This document shows positions 13,684-19,430 of a stretch of DNA of 19,430 bases, piece after piece. Under the pieces are notes generated by a model. That model searched no databases and had not been told where the DNA came from. It saw only the letters and a program-made list of their open reading frames with translations. A program made the translations under genes and the position numbers. Positions within the stretch are counted from its first letter, which is position 1. Each line of letters opens with the position of its first letter. Source of the stretch: an uncultured Clostridia bacterium (GTDB taxonomy: Bacteria; Bacillota; Clostridia; TANB77; CAG-508); assembly GCA_947631385.1 (NCBI GenBank), contig CANRLE010000011.1, positions 1-19,430 of the forward strand. The letters run 5' to 3'.

Positions 13684-14277
13684 CTAAATCTTCACTTTTC
13701 TACTAATTGCTAATCCATCTCCTACTTCTAAAATTTCAGTTTCGAGATTTGGATTTTCGCTAACTTCCTTTAAATATTCTCTTAAGTTTCTAACAGCAGT
13801 ACGTTGTTTATGTTTATTATAATCACTTAATACATAACCTTTATACAAAATATTATCTGCAAAAATAATACCATTAGGCTTAATCATTCTTAAAGCCTCT
13901 TTTAAAAAGAATGGATATTTTCCTTTAGCAGCATCAATAAAAACTGCATCATATTTTTCATTTAAAGTAGGTAAAATATCAACAGCATCTCCTTCATAAA
14001 TTATGATTTTGTCTTCAACTCCTACTTTTTTAATATTTTCTCTTGCCTGTTTAACTCTCTCTTCTTCTCTTTCAATGGTATCTATTATTCCTTCATCTGA
14101 TAACATTTCTGTAAAACATATTGCTGAATAGCCTACAGCTGTTCCTATTTCTAACATTCTTTTTGGTTTTGTCTCTGCTAAATATTTTTTCATAACAGCT
14201 AATGTATCATCCATGATAATAGGTATATGCTCTTGTAACGCTTTTTGTTTGATTTTTTCTAATTCTTTTCGATTCAT
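13684..14277 (-). CDS. trmR: SAM-dependent O-methyltransferase, TrmR-like
   Basis: Class I Rossmann methyltransferase of the O-methyltransferase family 3 (PF01596) type, 197 residues. MLEIGTAVGYSAICF (about 39-53) is the SAM-binding motif I, IDTIEREEER the acidic motif II, VFIDAAKGKYPFFL the metal-binding motif. FADNILYKGYV follows, then RTAVRNLREYL. In B. subtilis the close family member TrmR (YrrM) methylates 5-hydroxyuridine at tRNA position 34; I assign it on family resemblance, not on direct proof. Start is taken at the ATG at 14277 (GAGG nine bases upstream). A GTG at 14292 overlaps the typA stop (GTGA) and is an alternative. It follows typA without a gap and ends in a strong terminator. 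Confidence 0.85.
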   Translation of the reverse strand: MNRKELEKIKQKALQEHIPIIMDDTLAVMKKYLAETKPKRMLEIGTAVGYSAICFTEMLSDEGIIDTIEREEERVKQARENIKKVGVEDKIIIYEGDAVDILPTLNEKYDAVFIDAAKGKYPFFLKEALRMIKPNGIIFADNILYKGYVLSDYNKHKQRTAVRNLREYLKEVSENPNLETEILEVGDGLAISRKVKI

Positions 14278-14288
14278 TATTTTTAGCC

Positions 14289-16103
14289 TCACTTATTTCT
14301 TGACGCTCTTTCTCTTTCTTTACTATCTAATATTTTCTTTCTTAAACGAATTGATTTTGGAGTAACTTCTACTAATTCATCATCTTGTATAAATTCAATA
14401 GCTTTTTCCAAAGACATTTGAATTGGTGGAACTAATCGAAGTGCATCATCTGAACCAGAAGCTCTAGTATTTGTTAAGTGTTTTTCTTTACATACATTTA
14501 TTGCTAAATCTTCTCCTCTTGAATTTAATCCAACAATCATTCCTTCATAGACTTCAACACCTGGTCCAATAAATAAATCTCCTTTGTCTTGTGCATTATA
14601 AAGTCCATATGTTACTGACTTACCATTTTCGAAAGCTACAATCGTTCCTCTTACTCTTGCTACTACATCTCCTTTATATGGCTCATAGCAATCAAAAATA
14701 TGGTTCATAGTGCCTTCACCTTTTGTATCTGTTAAAAATTCAGTTCTATATCCTATTAGTCCTCTTGCTGGAATTTTAAATTCAATTTTTGTATGTCCTA
14801 CCTCTGCTGGTTCCATATTTATCATTTCTGCTTTTCTTCGTCCTAGTTTTTCAATAACATTTCCAACACAATCATCTGGAACATTTACAACTAGTCTTTC
14901 GATTGGTTCGCATTTTTCTCCATTAATTTCTTTGAAAATAACTTTTGGTCTAGAAACAAGCAATTCAAATCCTTCTCTTCTCATTGTCTCAATTAAAACA
15001 GATAGATGTAATTCACCTCTACCAGATACTTCAAAAGAATCTGGTGATTCTGTCTCTTTTACTCTTAATGATACATTTTTTTCTAATTCTTTAAATAATC
15101 TATCTCTAATATGTCTTGATGTAATAAATTGACCTTCTTTTCCAGCAAATGGTCCATTATTTACGCTAAATGTCATTGAGACTGTTGGTTCATCAATATC
15201 AACAAATGGAATTTTTTCTGGATGATTAAAATCGCAAATTGTATCACCAATGTTTATATCAGCAATTCCAGCAATTTCAATTATATCTCCTGCTTTTCCT
15301 TCTTCTACTTCAACTTTATCTAATCCAACATGAGTATATACTTTTGCAACTCTTCCTTGTGTAATCTTGTCGTCTTTTCCGCAAATAGAAACTGGCATAC
15401 CATCTTTGATAATTCCTCTTTCTACTCTACCTACTGCAATTCTTCCTACATAATCATCATAATCTATGTTAGATACTAGCATTTGTGCTGGTCCTTCTTC
15501 ATCGCAATTAGGTGCTTGAATTGTATTTATAATTGTTTCGAATAAGCAAGAAATATCTGTTGCTTCATCTTCTAAATTCATTTTAGCAATTCCATTTTTT
15601 GCAGACGCATACACTACTGGAAAATCTAATTGTTCATCTGTTGCTTCTAATTCAATAAATAGTTCTATTACTTGATCAACTACTTTTTCAGGTGTTGCTC
15701 CCGGTCTATCAATTTTATTTATAACAACAATTGGCTTTAGTCCTAGTGCTAAAGATTTCTTTAAAACTTCTCTAGTTTGAGGCATAGCTCCTTCAAATGC
15801 ATCAACTAATAAAAGAACTCCATCTACTGTTTTAAGAACTCTTTCAACTTCTCCACCAAAGTCCGCATGTCCCGGTGTATCTACAATATTAATTTTTATG
15901 TCTCCATGCATAACTGATGTGTTTTTTGCAAGAATTGTTATTCCTCTTTCTTTTTCTTGGTCATTTGAATCCATAATTCTCTCTGCTACTTGCTCATTTT
16001 CTCTAAATATATGACTTTGTTTTAGCATGGCATCTACTAATGTAGTTTTACCATGATCAACGTGTGCAATAATTGCTATGTTTCTTATTTTTTGATTATT
16101 CAT
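14289..16103 (-). CDS. typA: TypA/BipA translational GTPase
   Basis: Ribosome-binding GTPase of the EF-G/LepA family, involved in ribosome assembly and stress or low-temperature growth. 604 residues is the family length. G1 AHVDHGKTTLVDAM (near 14-27), switch region EKERGITI (near 50), G3 DTPGHADFGGEVERV (near 74), G4 NKIDRPGA (near 128). EF-G-like domains III and V follow, and then the BipA-specific C-terminal domain (GLYNAQDKGDLFIGPG, VCKEKHLTNTRASGSDDA, IQDDELVEVTPKSIRLRK). AAAAGGAG precedes the ATG. It has its own consensus promoter, overlapping the end of plsC, and a hairpin leader. The methyltransferase follows it directly. Confidence 0.98.
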   Translation of the reverse strand: MNNQKIRNIAIIAHVDHGKTTLVDAMLKQSHIFRENEQVAERIMDSNDQEKERGITILAKNTSVMHGDIKINIVDTPGHADFGGEVERVLKTVDGVLLLVDAFEGAMPQTREVLKKSLALGLKPIVVINKIDRPGATPEKVVDQVIELFIELEATDEQLDFPVVYASAKNGIAKMNLEDEATDISCLFETIINTIQAPNCDEEGPAQMLVSNIDYDDYVGRIAVGRVERGIIKDGMPVSICGKDDKITQGRVAKVYTHVGLDKVEVEEGKAGDIIEIAGIADINIGDTICDFNHPEKIPFVDIDEPTVSMTFSVNNGPFAGKEGQFITSRHIRDRLFKELEKNVSLRVKETESPDSFEVSGRGELHLSVLIETMRREGFELLVSRPKVIFKEINGEKCEPIERLVVNVPDDCVGNVIEKLGRRKAEMINMEPAEVGHTKIEFKIPARGLIGYRTEFLTDTKGEGTMNHIFDCYEPYKGDVVARVRGTIVAFENGKSVTYGLYNAQDKGDLFIGPGVEVYEGMIVGLNSRGEDLAINVCKEKHLTNTRASGSDDALRLVPPIQMSLEKAIEFIQDDELVEVTPKSIRLRKKILDSKERERASRNK

Positions 16104-16129
16104 TTTCTATTACTCCTTTTCATGTTAAG

Positions 16130-16161
16130 AGGGATTTCAAAGAACGAGTCTCTAAATCCCT
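16130..16161 (-). promoter_or_regulatory. hairpin in the typA leader
   Basis: AGGGATTT and AAATCCCT form an 8-bp stem with a 16-base loop, located about 5 bases after the predicted transcription start and about 10 bases before the RBS. No T-run follows. It may stabilise the mRNA 5' end or regulate typA. Confidence 0.45.
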
Positions 16162-16173
16162 ACAACATTATTT

Positions 16174-16203
16174 ATTATATCACTAATTGCATTATTTTGT
16201 CAA
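16174..16203 (-). promoter_or_regulatory. consensus sigma-A promoter of typA
   Basis: On the minus strand perfect TTGACA (16198-16203), 18 bases, perfect TATAAT (16174-16179). The -35 box lies inside the last codons of plsC. Predicted start about 16167. Confidence 0.8.
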
Positions 16204-16788
16204 TGCTATGATGTTTTCCATAATTTCATTTGTTATTTTATCTAATACTTCTTTATCTTTGCTTCCTTTATATTTACTATAGTCTAAAGGTTTTCCATAA
16301 GTTATTGTTACTTTTCTATTTTCTTTTGTTCCACCTTTTATACCACATGGCACAACTTTTGCTCCGCTTCTTACAGCAAAGAAAGCTACCCCATCTTTTA
16401 GCTTTTCTCCCTTTTCTAAGCCATTTCTAGTTCCTTCTGGGAATAAAGCTATACATTCTCCATTTTTTAAAGTTTTCAAAGATTCTTTAATAGCTGTTAC
16501 ATCTTTTTCATCTCTTTTTACATGAATAGCGTCAAATGCCCAACCTAAGAAATTGAAAAATGGATTTTTTGCAAGTTCATCTTTCGCCAAAAAGTGCATA
16601 TCTCTTTTTGCTGTTGCTACCATTAATGGTGGGTCTAAATATGTTCTATGGTTTCCACAAAAAATTAGAGGACCCTCTTTTGGAATATTTTCTAATCCTA
16701 TTATTTCTGCTCTATAATAGATTTTGCACCACAAATATATAGCACCTCTTACTATCCATTTTATGATTCTTTTAAAAGCCTTTTTCAA
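16192..16788 (-). CDS. plsC: 1-acyl-sn-glycerol-3-phosphate acyltransferase
   Basis: Adds the second acyl chain to lysophosphatidic acid, giving phosphatidic acid for membrane lipids; membrane-associated. The 198-residue product has a basic N-terminus with a hydrophobic stretch (WIVRGAIYLWCKIYY). The catalytic NHRTYLDPP (H-x4-D, near 47-53) is followed by FPEGTRNG (near 117), the glycerophosphate-binding block, and VVPCGIKGG. Start is TTG at 16788, with AAGGA six bases upstream; no better ATG exists. Only one base separates it from the cmk stop. The cmk-plsC pairing is common in Bacillota. Confidence 0.93.
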   Translation of the reverse strand: MKKAFKRIIKWIVRGAIYLWCKIYYRAEIIGLENIPKEGPLIFCGNHRTYLDPPLMVATAKRDMHFLAKDELAKNPFFNFLGWAFDAIHVKRDEKDVTAIKESLKTLKNGECIALFPEGTRNGLEKGEKLKDGVAFFAVRSGAKVVPCGIKGGTKENRKVTITYGKPLDYSKYKGSKDKEVLDKITNEIMENIIALTK

Positions 16789-16789
16789 T

Positions 16790-17455
16790 TTAATTCCTTC
16801 TTCCTATATTATTTATAATTTCTACAATTCTGCATACTACTTCTTCAATTGTCATTTTTGTTGTATCTACATAAATTGCATCTTCTGCCTTTTTTAATGG
16901 TGCAACTTCTCTACTCGAATCTCTCTTATCTCTATCAATTATATTTTTTAATACTTCTTCATATGAAGTCTCTATTCCTTTTTCTTCATTTTGCTTTACT
17001 CTCCTTTTTGCTCTTTCCTCTGGAGAAGCATCTAAATATATTTTTACATTAGCATTAGGAAAAACTACTGTCCCAATATCTCGTCCTTCCATGATGACAT
17101 TTTTTCCTTCTGCTATTTTTCTTTGTATGTCTAATAACTTTTCTCTTATAATAGGAACAACAGAAATTGGAGATACAAAATCATTTACATCGTTTTCTCT
17201 AATTCTTTTTGTGACATCTTTTCCATTTAAAAAAATACTACCATCTTCCATCATATCGATATTTATTCGATTTAGCATGTCTTTAATTTTGTCAGTTTCT
17301 TCTATTTTGATTTTTTCTTGTAACATATTTAAAGCAACACATCTAAAAGTTGCTCCTGTATCAATATTAATTAATCCTAATTTCTCTCCTACTAATTTTG
17401 TAATTGTTCCTTTACCGCTTCCAGCAGGCCCGTCAATTGCCACTACAAATGACAT
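16790..17455 (-). CDS. cmk: cytidylate kinase
   Basis: Phosphorylates CMP and dCMP to the diphosphates. The 221-residue protein has the P-loop IDGPAGSGKGTITKLV (near 7-22), the NMP-binding segment INIDTGATFRCVALN, GRDIGTVVFPNANVKIYLDAS (near 125-145) and the lid residues RAKRRVKQNEE. SSREVAPLKKAEDAIYVDTT is the C-terminal signature. AGGAGGA lies ahead of the ATG. It sits 14 bases after the large HD gene and one base before plsC, so it is part of a tight operon. Confidence 0.96.
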   Translation of the reverse strand: MSFVVAIDGPAGSGKGTITKLVGEKLGLINIDTGATFRCVALNMLQEKIKIEETDKIKDMLNRINIDMMEDGSIFLNGKDVTKRIRENDVNDFVSPISVVPIIREKLLDIQRKIAEGKNVIMEGRDIGTVVFPNANVKIYLDASPEERAKRRVKQNEEKGIETSYEEVLKNIIDRDKRDSSREVAPLKKAEDAIYVDTTKMTIEEVVCRIVEIINNIGRRN

Positions 17456-17469
17456 TTTTTATTCCTCCT

Positions 17470-19047
17470 CTATCTTTCATCTCCAAAAAATTGATTTAGC
17501 TTATCTAAATAATTAGTTCCTCCATGTTCTGTTTTAAACATGCTCATTCTATTTTTGTCTATATTATTAAATTCTTTATATGTTCCTATAATATCTTTGA
17601 TTTCTTGTATTTGTTCTTCTGTTAAACCCTGTTCTTCTAATTCTGGTAAAATTGCATAAATTCCATATTGATATTCTTCTGATAAATCTATTGACAAATT
17701 TGGATATTTGTCAAGTGTATAAATATTACCTTCCTCATCTTTAATATAAATTGGCTCATTTTTATCATATTTTTTGAATCTTTTTTTGTATTGATAAATA
17801 CCATCAATTGGTAGTTTAATGCCTACTATGTGTTCAATTCTTCTTTGTATTTCTTCATAATCATGTTCTTTTATGTTTGCAGCTAGATATAAAACTTTTT
17901 GGCAATCATTTTTTCTTATTAATTTTCTTATATTTGCAATAAACTGTTTTTCTTCTTCATCATATTCTGCTGTTTTGCTTTTTTGTGGATCTAATAAACT
18001 AATTGCTATTTGTAATAAAGTTTTACTATCTGGAATTACTCCTTTTAATAATTTATTATTTTCTAATTGCTCATCATCACTAATAAGTGCATTCAAAAAT
18101 AAAATATCATTTGTTTGCAAAAAGTCATCTAAATCTATTTCCTCTAATGGTTTTCCTACGATGCTATTTAAATATTCATGTATTTTGCTTGCAGTTTTAA
18201 ACTTTCCTTCCAAAATCTGTTTTGTTAATTTATAAGTTACTTCCTTTAATGGTTCTTTTCTAACTGATCTATAATAAGACTTATACATTTCATTTCTAGT
18301 TTCTAAAAATTTTTCTACAAATGCAATAGCTTCTGGTTTATATGCATATCTATACACTCCTTCTTCAGGAATATAAGTTAATTCACACATATTACTTAAA
18401 TTAAAGTTTACGTCATCTATTGTTTTGTCTCCAATATATACTCTATCTCTTGCCAAATAATCCATTCTGTCAAAATCTATATTTCCTTCACAAAAACTTT
18501 CTAAAGAACCATCTCCTTCTAAATTACTATCTTGTTCATTCGCCTTTATTTTAGCTAATGATTCCTTTACTTCCTTATCTTCATTTATTATTCTTTGTCC
18601 AATATCTTCATGTGTACAATTTTCATCACCAATTATTGATTCTATTGTATGTGAAAACATAGCATGTCCAATATCATGAACACACATGAATTTAATTTTT
18701 TCTACCAAGTAGCCTTTTAGTTTATTTTCTTCTATATATTTTCTCCATTCTGGTTTTTTATATTGTAAAGCTAAAAATTGTATACAATTTCGATAAGCCC
18801 CTTTTGAATGTTCTAATCTTGTATGATAGACATTAGGTTCACAAAATATTTCTGAACCTAATTGCATTATTTTTCCCTCTCTTTTTAATGCTTTTGTCTG
18901 AAATAATTCATAAATTTCTTTTGTATAATAAATGTTATCATCTTCGAAATAAGAACTTAATGTAATATCCTCTTCTTGTAATATTTCTATATTTTCTCCA
19001 AATAACCATCTTAATAATTCTTCTTGTTCTTCCCTGCTTACTTCCAT
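17470..19047 (-). CDS. large HD-superfamily phosphohydrolase (COG1078-like)
   Basis: 525-residue predicted metal-dependent phosphohydrolase of the dNTPase/SAMHD1-like branch. Metal motifs: NVYHTRLEHSKGAYRN (first His, near 73-81), MCVHDIGHAMFSHTIE (HD pair near 122, with the second His of DIGHAMFSH), HEDIGQRII near 147 and FDRMDYLARD (Asp near 197). The remainder is helical with no membrane segment. Related proteins hydrolyse dNTPs or other nucleotides; the substrate here cannot be read from sequence. Start ATG behind AGAGGAG. The upstream Asp23-family gene ends one base before this start, and cmk follows 14 bases after the stop, so it is co-transcribed with both. Confidence 0.85.
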   Translation of the reverse strand: MEVSREEQEELLRWLFGENIEILQEEDITLSSYFEDDNIYYTKEIYELFQTKALKREGKIMQLGSEIFCEPNVYHTRLEHSKGAYRNCIQFLALQYKKPEWRKYIEENKLKGYLVEKIKFMCVHDIGHAMFSHTIESIIGDENCTHEDIGQRIINEDKEVKESLAKIKANEQDSNLEGDGSLESFCEGNIDFDRMDYLARDRVYIGDKTIDDVNFNLSNMCELTYIPEEGVYRYAYKPEAIAFVEKFLETRNEMYKSYYRSVRKEPLKEVTYKLTKQILEGKFKTASKIHEYLNSIVGKPLEEIDLDDFLQTNDILFLNALISDDEQLENNKLLKGVIPDSKTLLQIAISLLDPQKSKTAEYDEEEKQFIANIRKLIRKNDCQKVLYLAANIKEHDYEEIQRRIEHIVGIKLPIDGIYQYKKRFKKYDKNEPIYIKDEEGNIYTLDKYPNLSIDLSEEYQYGIYAILPELEEQGLTEEQIQEIKDIIGTYKEFNNIDKNRMSMFKTEHGGTNYLDKLNQFFGDER

Positions 19048-19430
19048 CTATTCTCCTCTTTCTGGTACATAAATATTTTTTGCTACTACATCTAACTCTA
19101 CTACATTCATAGCTGTCAATTTTTCAATTTCTTTTCTTGCCTTCTCTTTAAATTCCTTTAATCCATCCATAACATTATATCCATACAGAATAGTAACTTC
19201 CATATAGATTTTAGCACCTTCTCCATAATTTTCCACTCTAGTTTTTAGTATTTTGTAAATTGCTGGTGTTTGTACTGCTAAGTATTCTAGAATTTGTCTG
19301 AATACTAAATCAGAAATTGTAAATTTTCCCATATAACTAAAAGTCGGCCTTATTATAGATTTTTCTGATATGTATGGCTTTTGTCCTTTTCCTTTTGATT
19401 TAAATATTTGAAGTGGGTCTAATAAATAAC
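19048..19430 (-). CDS. Asp23/Gls24-family protein, start outside window
   Basis: The segment from FTISDLVFRQILEYLAVQTP to NIYVPERGE matches the Asp23/Gls24 alkaline-shock fold: a short helix, the VxVxI-like strand MEVTILYGYNVMDG, then the long amphipathic helix and the ending NVVELDVVAKNIYV. The first internal ATG is at 19332, but it has no ribosome binding site. The same frame stays open through to the window end (SEKSIIRPTFSYMGK and further upstream). I therefore treat this as the C-terminal part of a longer protein; a start at 19332 remains possible. Asp23 proteins are linked to the membrane and the envelope stress response. It ends one base before the HD gene. Confidence 0.75.
   Translation of the reverse strand, partial: YLLDPLQIFKSKGKGQKPYISEKSIIRPTFSYMGKFTISDLVFRQILEYLAVQTPAIYKILKTRVENYGEGAKIYMEVTILYGYNVMDGLKEFKEKARKEIEKLTAMNVVELDVVAKNIYVPERGE

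Noticed and set aside
14710..15132. 140-residue plus-strand ORF inside typA
   Set aside because: Fully antisense to a highly conserved gene, Ser/Phe-rich shadow with no start signals.
17091..17516. 141-residue plus-strand ORF across cmk
   Set aside because: Antisense shadow of cmk and the HD gene end; no RBS or family features.
1..19430. CRISPR array, transposase, integrase or phage genes
   Set aside because: No spaced direct-repeat array, no recognisable recombinase and no phage structural genes are visible; the cassettes near clpC carry no mobility gene.

Overview
The window looks like a piece of a low-GC, AT-rich, Gram-positive, spore-forming Clostridia-type (Bacillota) chromosome. The signs are strong AGGAGG-type ribosome binding sites, sigma-A promoters, GTG/TTG starts, a ctsR-mcsA-mcsB-clpC stress operon, a PASTA kinase/PP2C phosphatase pair and a 24-codon spoVM-like gene. 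Nothing here fixes the genus. Most of the window is housekeeping sequence on the minus strand; the unusual material clusters around clpC.

Layout, left to right. 1-73: tRNA-Leu(UAG), minus strand, cut by the window edge. 180-381: a small two-helix membrane protein gene with an apparent frameshift. 460-876: an orphan gene of clearly higher GC with its own promoter and terminator. 1001-5837: the CtsR regulon operon, transcribed ctsR, mcsA, mcsB, clpC on the minus strand. It is driven by a sigma-A promoter with a perfect CtsR operator on each side. Between mcsB and clpC lies a second orphan ORF (3574-3777) on the opposite strand, with its own promoter, hairpin leader and terminator. 5999-6187: a possible small ORF. 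6311-6853: an HD-domain protein (plus). 6885-7146: two tiny minus-strand genes, a SpoVM homologue and a small membrane protein. 7273-7908: nth (plus). 7984-9150: a secreted/membrane protein with a bactofilin-like beta repeat (plus).

9184-13539, minus strand: prpC, prkC, rsgA, rpe. From memory of Bacillus subtilis, prpC-prkC-cpgA(rsgA)-rpe is followed there by thiN and spoVM. Here the order toward spoVM is kept, but nth and the beta-repeat membrane gene lie in between on the other strand. 13684-19430, minus strand: an Asp23-family protein (running off the right edge), a large HD phosphohydrolase, cmk, plsC, typA and a TrmR-type O-methyltransferase, closely packed.

Together the genes cover protein quality control (arginine phosphorylation and ClpC unfolding), muropeptide-responsive Ser/Thr phosphorylation, ribosome assembly and translation (RsgA, TypA, tRNA methylation), nucleotide and lipid precursors (Cmk, PlsC, Rpe) and sporulation (SpoVM). 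The best candidates for something undescribed are the two compositionally foreign single-gene cassettes flanking clpC. One sits between near-duplicate promoter sequences. The other has a terminator-like leader and a 3' end complementary to its own ribosome binding site.
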